A stretch of 5,688 nucleotides of DNA from Bacteroidales bacterium (GCA_021647685.1 JAKIUH010000300.1:1-5688), one strand, 5' to 3'; shown: positions 1-5,688, numbered from the stretch's first letter. Notes: a model not told the origin generated them from the sequence alone. Program-made: numbers and translations.

Positions 1-6
1 TAAATT

Positions 7-432
7 ATGAGATTTAAATACCTTATTATATTATTATTTTTAGCCTCGGCACTAAATGTTTTTTCACAAAACAAATCAAACCCAAGTTTTCAAAACCACA
101 AACAAACAGAGCCGGATGTGTGTGTAGTTCAGGCTAAAATCGTAAAAATTATTCCGGCAAGAAAAAAAATATCCAAACAGTCCTGTAAGCAAGCACCATG
201 TTTTGCAACTATTGAAATCATTAAAGTAGAAAAAACAGGTAGAACTTTTCCGGAAAAATTTATGAAAGGACAAAAAATAAAAGTTAAATTTTCATGTTCA
301 TTAAATAAAGTAGAAAATAAAAACCTGCCCGGATTAAAAAAACGGGATATCTTTAAAGCTGCAATAAAAGCCAAACCTAAAATGAATACAAACAGTTCAG
401 AATACCAAATACAGAATTATCAAAAATTATAA
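7..432 (+). CDS. Small exported protein, OB-fold/NTR-like pattern, function unknown
   Basis: The product is 141 residues. Residues 1-20 form a signal peptide (MRFK, then a hydrophobic run to about residue 19, likely cleavage before Gln21). The start is well fixed: an in-frame TAA lies at 1-3, two codons upstream, and the signal peptide begins directly at this ATG. The mature part has four cysteines (C39, C60, C65, C97) that could form two disulfides. Hydrophobic strands at about 39-49, 65-75, 89-98 and 114-122, with a short LPGL..DIF segment near 107-116, recall small OB-fold proteins such as netrin/TIMP-like (NTR) domains; this is a fold guess from pattern, not a family match. There is no lipobox and no T9SS sorting domain, so the protein is probably periplasmic. 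It ends 18 bp before the T9SS protein gene, with no terminator between, so the two are probably co-transcribed. The promoter is outside the window. Confidence 0.8.
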   Translation: MRFKYLIILLFLASALNVFSQNKSNPSFQNHKQTEPDVCVVQAKIVKIIPARKKISKQSCKQAPCFATIEIIKVEKTGRTFPEKFMKGQKIKVKFSCSLNKVENKNLPGLKKRDIFKAAIKAKPKMNTNSSEYQIQNYQKL

Positions 433-450
433 TCAATTAATACACAGACT

Positions 451-3153
451 ATGAGAATTTTTACTAAAACAATCAGCTATTTTAGCCTGATATTTTTATC
501 TTGGATAAGCATAAATGCCCAAACAAAACCAATTGTTAAAGATGACCCGATAAACAGAGTTATCTATGAAACAAGAAGACTTATAAATCCGGCAACCGGT
601 GAAATACCTGAAAACATTAGAGGAAAAGAATTAGCTTTTGCAAAGCAACTTTCTAAGAATAATTTAAAAAACAGCAATGCAGTAACATGGACACACCGTG
701 GTCCCTTTAATGTAGGCGGGCGAACCAGAGCCTTAGCCATAGACAAAGCCAATGAAAACATAATTCTTGCAGGAGGCGTTTCGGGCGGAATGTGGCGTTC
801 AACCAATGGAGGTTCTTCGTGGACAAAAGTTACTAATTTAGATGACTTACATAGTGTAACAGCCATTGCACAAGATCCTAATACCCCCAATATTTGGTAT
901 TACGGAACGGGAGAAATCAGCGGAAACTCTGCACGTGCTTCAGGAGCACCATACAGAGGTAACGGTGTTTTTAAATCAACCGATAACGGACAAAGCTGGG
1001 CTCAACTAAGTTCAACTTCATCAAGTCCTGAAACTTTCAACAGTGATTTTCAATATTGTTGGAACATAAAAGTTTCTCCAACAAACAGTTATGTTTATGC
1101 TGCAACTTATGGACGTATTTACCGTTCAACAGACGGTGGTATAAATTGGACAGTAATTTTTAGCAGTAGCGATTCTAATTTGTCAAATCCTTCATCAAGC
1201 AGTGTTACAGATGTAGCCATAGACTCAAATGGAAATATATATATTGCTATAGGTTCTGATGGCGATGTTGGAGGATTTTATTTATCGCAAGACAATGGAA
1301 ACAGTTGGCTTAATATTACCCCGACAGATGCAGCATTTCCTGCTGACTATAATCGCACTGTTATAGATATTGCGCCAAGCAATGAAACCATAGTTTATTT
1401 TTTAACATACGTAGGCAAAGATGTAAACGATAATCCGGTACATGCTTTATGGAAATATACTTATGATGCTAATGCAGGTACATATTCGTGGACTAATTTA
1501 TCGGCAAACTTACCTGCACAAGGTGATAAAACAGGTGACTTTGATTCGCAAGGCGGTTACGATTTACTAATAAAAGTGAAACCCGATGATGAAAATTTTG
1601 TGATTATAGGAGGCACTGATTTATGGCGATCAACCGATGGTTTTACGACAAGTAATAACTTAACAAAAATTGGCGGATATTCTCCAACAAATACTACTTA
1701 TGCAGGTTATACAAATCACCATGCAGACCAACATTCATTGGTTTTTTACCCTTCGGATAATAACAAAGTAATATCCGGCCATGACGGGGGCTTAAGCAGA
1801 ACAACTGATATTACTAAAACAAGTCTCCAAAATGATGGCTCTGAAGAAACGGTTGTATGGAGTTCATTAAATGCAGGATATTTAACAACGCAAGCTTATG
1901 CTGTAGCTATGGACATGCAAACCACCGGTAATGCTGTTATTGTTGCCGGATTTCAAGATAATGGCACCTGGCGTACAGATAACTCATTTGGTACTGCATC
2001 ATGGTTTGATGTAGGAGGAGGTGATGGAGCCTATTGTGCTGTGATTAATCAAGGTAACGAATACTATCAATCTTCACAAAATGGTACTGTATATAGAAAC
2101 TGGTTAGATGCAGGCTCATGGAAATGGGCACAAGTAGATCCGGATGGTGCTACAGACCAAGATTTCATCAATCCGTTTATTTTAGATCCTAACGATACAA
2201 AAATAATGTATTATCTTGGTGGTAAAATTATTTGGCGCAACGAAAACCTTACTCAAATACCGGAATATAATAGTAACCCAACACTTATAAATTGGGATAA
2301 ATTAACGCAAACCGATGTTGGTACTGACTGGATTTCGAATCTTGATGTTTCGACAAATCCTGCTAATATTTTGTATTACGCTACTTATAGCGGTAAATTG
2401 TATAAAGTAGAAAATGCCAATACCGGAGATCCTGCACCTGCTGATATTACAGGAAATAATTTCCCCTCAGGTACAATAGGTTGTGTAAAGGTAAATCCTT
2501 ATGATACTTCAGAGATATTAGCATCTTTTACTAATTACGAAGTAATTAGTATTTGGCATACATCGGATGGCGGACAAAACTGGGAATCAATCAGCGGTAA
2601 CTTAGAAGAAAATACGGACGGTTCAGGTAGCGGACCTTCGGTTCGTTGGGTTGAAATGCTGAAAAAAGACAATGGCGATAAAATTTATTTTGCAGGAACA
2701 AGCACAGGGCTTTATACTACAACTACTTTAAACGGAGACAATACTGTATGGACACAAGAAAGCCCCAATTTAATCGGTAATGTTGTAATAGACATGATTA
2801 AAGTACGTAAAGACGGAACCGTAGTAATCGGTACACACGGAAACGGTATTTACAGTGCGGTGTATGATGGCGCTACGGCTATTGAAGAACATAAATTACA
2901 AGATTTTGTAAATGCTAAAATTTACCCGAATCCTTCAAACGGCGAATTTACCGTTAAAGCTCAATCTGAACAGCCTGTAAATTATAAAATTATCATTTAC
3001 AATATGAACGGACAGCCGGTTTTTTACGGAGAATATAATTCCACAAGCTTTTTAAATGAAAAAATTAATTTACAAAAACATTCCAAAGGTATTTATACCG
3101 TGGAAATTGTTAAAAACGAAAATGCTTTTGCCTATAAAATTCTGTTCAAATAA
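451..3153 (+). CDS. T9SS-secreted Vps10/BNR beta-propeller protein
   Basis: The product is 900 residues. Residues 1-23 are a signal peptide (cleavage likely after INA, before Gln24). After a linker, a propeller-type region runs from about residue 80 to 810, opening with WTHRGPFNVGGRTRALAID. Asp-box motifs (S/T-x-D/N-x-G-x-x-W) are visible at about 114-124 (WRSTNGGSSW), 173-183, 223-233, 276-286 and 701-711, with a degenerate one at 391-398 (LWRSTDGF). This arrangement is known from sortilin/Vps10-like and BNR proteins, which are structural propellers and sometimes glycosidases; no catalytic set can be assigned here, so substrate and activity stay unknown. Residues 824-900 (IYPNPSNGEF... to ...GIYTVEI and the final KILFK) are a T9SS type A sorting domain, which directs export across the outer membrane and is normally cleaved. 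The gene follows the small exported protein by 18 bp and has its own terminator-like hairpin just past its stop. No Shine-Dalgarno is visible, as usual in Bacteroidota. Confidence 0.93.
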   Translation: MRIFTKTISYFSLIFLSWISINAQTKPIVKDDPINRVIYETRRLINPATGEIPENIRGKELAFAKQLSKNNLKNSNAVTWTHRGPFNVGGRTRALAIDKANENIILAGGVSGGMWRSTNGGSSWTKVTNLDDLHSVTAIAQDPNTPNIWYYGTGEISGNSARASGAPYRGNGVFKSTDNGQSWAQLSSTSSSPETFNSDFQYCWNIKVSPTNSYVYAATYGRIYRSTDGGINWTVIFSSSDSNLSNPSSSSVTDVAIDSNGNIYIAIGSDGDVGGFYLSQDNGNSWLNITPTDAAFPADYNRTVIDIAPSNETIVYFLTYVGKDVNDNPVHALWKYTYDANAGTYSWTNLSANLPAQGDKTGDFDSQGGYDLLIKVKPDDENFVIIGGTDLWRSTDGFTTSNNLTKIGGYSPTNTTYAGYTNHHADQHSLVFYPSDNNKVISGHDGGLSRTTDITKTSLQNDGSEETVVWSSLNAGYLTTQAYAVAMDMQTTGNAVIVAGFQDNGTWRTDNSFGTASWFDVGGGDGAYCAVINQGNEYYQSSQNGTVYRNWLDAGSWKWAQVDPDGATDQDFINPFILDPNDTKIMYYLGGKIIWRNENLTQIPEYNSNPTLINWDKLTQTDVGTDWISNLDVSTNPANILYYATYSGKLYKVENANTGDPAPADITGNNFPSGTIGCVKVNPYDTSEILASFTNYEVISIWHTSDGGQNWESISGNLEENTDGSGSGPSVRWVEMLKKDNGDKIYFAGTSTGLYTTTTLNGDNTVWTQESPNLIGNVVIDMIKVRKDGTVVIGTHGNGIYSAVYDGATAIEEHKLQDFVNAKIYPNPSNGEFTVKAQSEQPVNYKIIIYNMNGQPVFYGEYNSTSFLNEKINLQKHSKGIYTVEIVKNENAFAYKILFK

Positions 3154-3157
3154 AAGC

Positions 3158-3535
3158 TTAATGCTTGCGAGGATTTTGTTTTGAACGAAATCCTCGTTTG
3201 TTTTTAACTCTTACTTTTTTTTGTAAACCACCCCCCGTTAAAGTTTCTTTTTTACTGTGTGATTTACTTAAAAGTTCATCAATCAAATCAGAATGTCCCA
3301 TTTTTCGTAGTAAACTTTCAATCTTACGACGGTATTCTCCTTTGTACCAAAAAAAGAACATACGCTGATTCAATTTACTTTCTTTATTACGTGCCGTAAA
3401 AACCTTTTCTAAGGTATAGGGATGATAACCCGAATAATAAATTACCGTAGCTACCGTCATAGGTGTAGGTGTAAAATCCTGAACCTGTTCTAAACGAAAG
3501 TTCATTTTTTTGGTTTTCAGTGCCAAATCCAACAT
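3158..3535 (-). CDS. YgiQ C-terminal piece (125 codons) after the internal stop
   Basis: This is in the same frame as the upstream piece and starts at the first ATG after the internal TAA, at full-length codon 524. MLDLALKTKKMNFRLEQVQDFTPTPMTVATVIYYSGYHP corresponds closely to the YgiQ C-terminal region (the RLDQVQNFYPSP...YYTG stretch of E. coli, from memory). The tail is lysine- and arginine-rich. The 16 codons between the stop and this ATG also encode conserved residues, so this is a gene fragment, not a natural independent start. AGAGGA, 4 nt before the ATG, resembles a Shine-Dalgarno and might allow reinitiation, but it also simply encodes Lys-Glu-Glu, and Bacteroidota rarely use such sites. 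Runs of six G (3231-3236) and eight A (about 3215-3222) on the coding strand are prone to indels but are in frame here. The stop codon is 4 bp from that of the opposing T9SS gene. Confidence 0.6.
   Translation of the reverse strand: MLDLALKTKKMNFRLEQVQDFTPTPMTVATVIYYSGYHPYTLEKVFTARNKESKLNQRMFFFWYKGEYRRKIESLLRKMGHSDLIDELLSKSHSKKETLTGGGLQKKVRVKNKRGFRSKQNPRKH
3168..3206 (+). terminator. Intrinsic terminator of the T9SS operon, inside ygiQ 3' end
   Basis: A perfect 9-bp stem, CGAGGATTT (3168-3176) against AAATCCTCG (3188-3196), encloses an 11-nt loop and can add wobble pairs at both ends. It is followed at once by TTTGTTTTT, and a second T-run lies near 3214-3222. This is the layout of a rho-independent terminator read on the + strand, 15 bp after the stop of the T9SS gene. 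The same bases encode the last basic residues of the opposing YgiQ reading frame. Read on the - strand, the stem lacks an immediate U-tract, so it appears one-directional. The call is by inspection, with no energy calculation. Confidence 0.7.
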
Positions 3536-3583
3536 ATCTTCCTCTTTACTGCCCGGGTGGCTAGAGATGAAATAAGGAATTAA

Positions 3584-5104
3584 TTACTGTTTTAAGCCTA
3601 ATTTTTTATTGATTTCATAAAAATATTTTTGAAATTTCTCAAACAAAACAAATCCGGGCTTACGCATTATTTTTAAAACATTACCCGATATATGCTCAAG
3701 AGCTATCTTTAATCTGCCTGAAACATGATTTTTAATAAGATTTTCGGTGTATTCTTTACCCGATTTTGTAAATTGATTGTTTTTATCAAAAAGCATATCG
3801 TAACGTATTCCACTACCTATAAATATTCGCTTAATTCCTGAAATTTTACGGGCTTTTTGATATAAAGTGGTCAATGCCGTGTGGTCGGTATTCAAGTTTT
3901 TACAAATGTTTGGTGAAATACAAGAAGGGCGCTTACAAGTTTCACATATTGACAAATCGATACCTTTCATTTTGTACATGTTTGCAGATGGACCGCCTAA
4001 GTCTGAAATATTTCCTTTAAAATCAGGCATTTCTACAAGTTTTTCCACCTCGCGTAGCACAGATTCTTCGGAACGGCTTTGTACAAATTTACCTTGATGT
4101 GCTGATATAGTACAAAAACTACAACCTCCAAAACATCCTCGATGAATATTTATTGAAAACTTGATCATTTCAAAAGCCGGAATTGCTCCTTTATTTCGGT
4201 ATTTAGGATGAGGCATTCGTGTAAAAGGTAAATCATAAACAGCATCCAGTTCCTTTTGTTCCATTGGCAGAAAAGGCGGATTTACTACAATTGTATCTTT
4301 ACCGGCTTTTTGTGTTATAACACCTGCATCACTAAGTAAATTTGATTGTATTTCAATGGTTTTAAAATTTTGTGCAAATTTCTTTTTGTCTTTCAAACAT
4401 TCTTCATGTGAAAACAGTTTATGTATTTTTAAATTTTCCGGATTATTTAATTCGTTGCTTTTAAGCAAATAGGCTGTTTGAGGGATATTTGTTAATTCAC
4501 CAAGTTTTTTACCTTGATTGATTTGCTTGATAATTTCACGAACAGGCTTCTCTCCCATTCCATAGACCAATAAATCGGCTTTTGTATCTATTAAAATTCC
4601 GGGACGTAATTTATCCGACCAATAATCGTAATGAGTTAATCGCCTGAGCGAAGCTTCTACACCTCCTAAAAGAATTGGAACATCAGGAAACAGTCTTTTT
4701 AAAATATTGCAATAGACCACACTTGCATAATCGGGTCGGTAAGCGCGTCTTCCGCCGGGAGTATATGCATCATCGGAGCGTAAACGCTTATTTGCCGTAT
4801 AATGATTGACCATGGAATCCATGTTTCCTGCAGTTACTGCAAAAAACAAATTGGGTTTACCGAATTTTTTAAAATCGCGTAAATCGTCTTGCCAATTGGG
4901 TTGGGGTACAATAGCTACACGTAAACCCAAATTCTCCATTACCCTGCCAATTACCGCAGCACCAAATGCCGGATGATCAATATAAGCATCGCCGGTAAAC
5001 AAGACCACATCAACATTGTCCCAGCCACGCTGTTTGGCTTCTTTTACGGTTACGGGAAAAAAATTATCAGTATTCAAAATATATTTTTTATGCAAAGATA
5101 ACAT
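3584..5104 (-). CDS. ygiQ: YgiQ N-terminal piece: YgiQ N-domain plus radical SAM core
   Basis: This is the 506-residue piece upstream of the internal stop. Residues about 15-300 match the YgiQ N-terminal domain, including RGWDNVDVVLFTGDAYIDHP, VPQPNWQDD, LLGGVEASLRR and DYWSDKLRPGI. The radical SAM iron-sulfur motif is C324-x3-C328-x2-C331 within HRGCFGGCSFC. A second conserved cysteine group, C387, C390, C395 and C401 in CETCKRPSCISPNIC, is typical of YgiQ and may bind metal. The start at 5104 places the first conserved residues about 15 codons in, as in relatives; the next in-frame Met is well inside the conserved domain. Without the LIPYFISSHPG strand the barrel is incomplete, so a protein ending here is probably inactive. 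No convincing promoter was found upstream. A weak TTG...TAAATTG pair on the - strand near 5169-5143 is the only candidate. Confidence 0.85.
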   Translation of the reverse strand: MLSLHKKYILNTDNFFPVTVKEAKQRGWDNVDVVLFTGDAYIDHPAFGAAVIGRVMENLGLRVAIVPQPNWQDDLRDFKKFGKPNLFFAVTAGNMDSMVNHYTANKRLRSDDAYTPGGRRAYRPDYASVVYCNILKRLFPDVPILLGGVEASLRRLTHYDYWSDKLRPGILIDTKADLLVYGMGEKPVREIIKQINQGKKLGELTNIPQTAYLLKSNELNNPENLKIHKLFSHEECLKDKKKFAQNFKTIEIQSNLLSDAGVITQKAGKDTIVVNPPFLPMEQKELDAVYDLPFTRMPHPKYRNKGAIPAFEMIKFSINIHRGCFGGCSFCTISAHQGKFVQSRSEESVLREVEKLVEMPDFKGNISDLGGPSANMYKMKGIDLSICETCKRPSCISPNICKNLNTDHTALTTLYQKARKISGIKRIFIGSGIRYDMLFDKNNQFTKSGKEYTENLIKNHVSGRLKIALEHISGNVLKIMRKPGFVLFEKFQKYFYEINKKLGLKQ

Positions 5105-5121
5105 TTTTATGATATTGTTGG

Positions 5122-5157
5122 TGTAACATGGAGTAAGGCTGACAATTTAGTGTTACA
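5122..5157. repeat. Short inverted repeat upstream of ygiQ
   Basis: TGTAACA (5122-5128) and TGTTACA (5151-5157) are perfect reverse complements with a 22-bp spacer, 18-53 bp ahead of the ygiQ start. It could be an operator or a weak leader hairpin. Seven matching bases in AT-rich DNA can also arise by chance, so no function is claimed. Confidence 0.3.
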
Positions 5158-5173
5158 GAAAAAAGACAAGCTA

Positions 5174-5236
5174 ATTAATCCGTGATTGTTTGTATCCACA
5201 GATTAATAGGATTTACGCAAATTTTCACTTCGCGAA
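5174..5236. repeat. Intergenic repeat-like segment with inverted and tandem motifs
   Basis: ATTAATCCGTG (5174-5184) pairs with CACAGATTAAT (5197-5207) with one mismatch and a 12-nt loop. The right arm continues as near-tandem 9-12 nt motifs (CACAGATTAA, TAGGATTTA, CGCAAATTTTCA) and ends in the perfect palindrome TTCGCGAA (5229-5236). The wording resembles degenerate intergenic repeats containing ATCCGTG and ATCTGTGG that I recall from many bacterial genomes. That recognition is from memory and no copy elsewhere can be tested here. Confidence 0.45.
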
Positions 5237-5324
5237 ATTTATTTTTGGGGCTCATTTTAATTCCTTACAGGTCAGTTGTTCTGAATTTATGGCTTATTTA
5301 AAAACACTTATGTTTAATTTTAAC

Positions 5325-5369
5325 AGGCTGAAAGCCTTATTTATTCAAGCCCAACGGCAGCGCCTTGGG
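5325..5369. repeat. Left inner arm: two hairpins
   Basis: The first hairpin is AGGCT-GAA-AGCCT (5325-5337). After 12 nt comes a longer one, CCCAA-c-GGC-AGC-GCC-TTGGG (5350-5369), an 8-bp stem with a single bulged C at 5355 and a 3-nt loop. The same two hairpins occur in inverted orientation at 5460-5504. Confidence 0.7.
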
Positions 5370-5396
5370 TAAAAGTAAGCTATTTGAAATATGTAC

Positions 5397-5409
5397 GCAC
5401 TGTAAGTGC
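5397..5409. repeat. Mini-palindrome GCACT-GTA-AGTGC
   Basis: A 5-bp perfect stem with a 3-nt loop lies in the centre of the nested element. It has the same 5-3-5 geometry as its neighbours at 5325-5337, 5420-5432 and 5492-5504 but a different stem sequence. Confidence 0.55.
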
Positions 5410-5419
5410 AATTTAATAT

Positions 5420-5432
5420 GCCCTTTCAGGGC
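5420..5432. repeat. Mini-palindrome GCCCT-TTC-AGGGC
   Basis: A 5-bp perfect stem has the loop TTC, the same loop as the palindrome at 5492-5504. It is followed by GCTATTTTAAGAT (5438-5450). A related GCTATTTGAAAT lies at 5379-5390 after the left long hairpin, and the complement of TAAAATAGC lies at 5639-5647, so GCTATTT recurs beside these hairpins. Confidence 0.6.
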
Positions 5433-5459
5433 TTTGAGCTATTTTAAGATATGATTTAC

Positions 5460-5504
5460 CCCAAGGCTTTGCCATTGGGTTAGCTTAACTAAGGCTTTCA
5501 GCCT
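5460..5504. repeat. Right inner arm: two hairpins, inverted copy of left arm
   Basis: CCCAA-GGC-TTT-GCC-a-TTGGG (5460-5479) is an 8-bp stem with a bulged A at 5474. After 12 nt comes AGGCT-TTC-AGCCT (5492-5504), the exact reverse complement of 5325-5337. Compared with the left arm, the long hairpin differs at three positions only, one in the bulge and two in the loop; all stem positions are identical. Confidence 0.7.
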
Positions 5505-5550
5505 AAAAAGCATATAAATATTTTCATAAAACTTCAGAACAACAGACTCA

Positions 5551-5580
5551 TGTGCTTTTATAGTATTAATAATTAGCACA
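5551..5580. repeat. Inverted repeat TGTGCT ... AGCACA
   Basis: Two perfect 6-nt arms (5551-5556 and 5575-5580) flank an 18-nt AT-rich loop, 4 bp outside the right end of the nested element. The arms are short and the loop long, so this may be chance or a weak hairpin. It separates the nested element from the next hairpin pair. Confidence 0.3.
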
Positions 5581-5620
5581 TAATGGGATATCAGATTGGA
5601 TTTAAGAATGAACCTTCTTT

Positions 5621-5666
5621 TGCACCGATGGTGCAGGATAAAATAGCATTGGGTAAAGCCCGATGC
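5621..5666. repeat. Hairpin pair at the window edge, same style as the nested element
   Basis: TGCACC-GAT-GGTGCA (5621-5635) is a 6-bp stem with a 3-nt loop. Eleven bases later, GCATTGGGT-AAA-GCCCGATGC (5646-5666) folds as a nine-pair stem with two G-T wobbles and a 3-nt loop. The spacer contains TAAAATAG, the complement of the GCTATTTTA motif next to the hairpins at 5420-5450. The order short hairpin, spacer, longer hairpin repeats the plan of the nested element. The cluster may continue beyond the window. No gene start was found between 5581 and 5688. Confidence 0.5.
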
Positions 5667-5688
5667 TTAATAATTACCATGCAAGCAA

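Larger units (their letters stand above)
3158..5104 (-). pseudogene. ygiQ: YgiQ-family radical SAM protein, interrupted by in-frame TAA
   Basis: Read through its internal stop, this frame gives 648 codons, about the length I expect of a Bacteroidota YgiQ (the E. coli protein is somewhat longer). Codon 507 is TAA at 3586-3584. On both sides the sequence is intact YgiQ: ...KKLGLKQ, stop, LIPYFISSHPGSKEED..., continuing in the same frame with no indel. From memory, relatives carry Gln or Tyr at this position, so one substitution (CAA to TAA, or TAT/TAC to TAA) explains it. The lost segment holds the late part of the radical SAM barrel and the C-terminal YgiQ region. The rest looks undamaged, which suggests a recent mutation, a base-call error, or a stop that is read through. 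TAA is used as the normal stop by both + strand genes, so codon reassignment is unlikely. The biochemical role of YgiQ is not established. Confidence 0.8.
5271..5547. mobile_element. Nested inverted-repeat element, about 277 bp, MITE/REP-like, no transposase
   Basis: The outer ends match as inverted copies of GTCNGTTGTTCTGAA: 5271-5285 on the left and the complement of 5547-5533 on the right, with one mismatch in 15. After a 2-nt indel, TTTATG matches again on both sides. Nested inside are the arms 5325-5369 and 5460-5504, inverted copies that align without gaps over 45 nt with 37 identities by my count. The centre holds two further mini-palindromes. There is no credible coding sequence within. 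Flanking target-site duplication is not evident, so transposition is inferred only from the terminal repeats. Alternatives are a cluster of REP/BIME-type palindromes of the kind mobilised by IS200/IS605-like TnpA_REP proteins, or the gene of a folded RNA. Confidence 0.5.

Noticed and set aside
3154..3166. AAGC-TTAAT-GCTT as a - strand terminator for ygiQ
   Set aside because: The stem is only 4 bp, too weak to call, although a short T-rich tract follows on the - strand.
3165..3368. 67-codon + strand reading frame antisense to ygiQ
   Set aside because: The opposite strand carries clear YgiQ sequence in this region and the frame has no recognisable features; it is a shadow.
3584..3586. TAA reassigned to an amino acid in this genome
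   Set aside because: Both + strand genes (stops at 430-432 and 3151-3153) and the ygiQ end use TAA as an ordinary terminator, and no other in-frame TAA interrupts a conserved gene here.
5093..5100. TATCTTTG on the - strand, a perfect match to the Bacteroidota -7 consensus TAnnTTTG
   Set aside because: It lies inside the first codons of ygiQ (Leu-Ser-Leu), has no TTG-type -33 element at the right distance, and a start there would leave no suitable downstream Met before the conserved domain.
5190..5372. Possible 60-codon + strand reading frame starting with TTG
   Set aside because: It runs through the repeat segment and into the left inner arm, its C-terminal residues are simply the translation of the hairpins, and there is no conserved or compositional sign of a protein.
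5325..5504. CRISPR array
   Set aside because: The repeats are inverted rather than direct, spacing is uneven, and there are no equal-length unique spacers or cas genes.
5271..5547. Complete insertion sequence
   Set aside because: There is no transposase coding capacity between the inverted repeats and no clear target-site duplication, so at most it is a non-autonomous element.

Overview
The window looks like chromosomal DNA from a member of the Bacteroidota. It is AT-rich, the start codons have no convincing Shine-Dalgarno sequences, and the large gene ends in a type IX secretion system (T9SS) type A sorting domain, which is confined to that phylum. The YgiQ-family radical SAM gene also resembles the Bacteroidota form in length and in its basic C-terminal tail. 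Genus cannot be told from the sequence.

Left part (7-3153, + strand): two genes 18 bp apart, probably one operon. The first encodes a 141-residue exported protein with four cysteines and an OB-fold-like strand pattern, function unknown. The second encodes a 900-residue secreted protein with a signal peptide, at least six Asp-box (BNR/sortilin-Vps10-like) beta-propeller motifs and a C-terminal T9SS sorting domain. Both products leave the cytoplasm; the larger should reach the cell surface or medium.

Middle (3158-5104, - strand): a YgiQ-family radical SAM gene convergent with the operon, with only 4 bp between the two stop codons. It is full length and in one frame except for an in-frame TAA at codon 507 (3584-3586), inside the conserved stretch before SSHPG. 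The result is a 506-codon piece with the radical SAM cysteines and a 125-codon C-terminal piece. A hairpin plus T-run that should terminate the + strand operon lies inside the last codons of this gene.

Right part (5105-5688): no credible gene, but dense palindromic DNA. It holds an interspersed-repeat-like segment (5174-5236), then a nested inverted repeat of about 277 bp (5271-5547). That element has imperfect outer terminal repeats, an inner 45-nt inverted pair made of two hairpins each, and two further mini-palindromes in its centre. More hairpins of the same style run to the window edge. This is the most unusual structure in the window. It looks like a MITE- or REP/BIME-like element, or a structured RNA, rather than a protein-coding system. 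No CRISPR array, tRNA, rRNA or transposase gene was seen.
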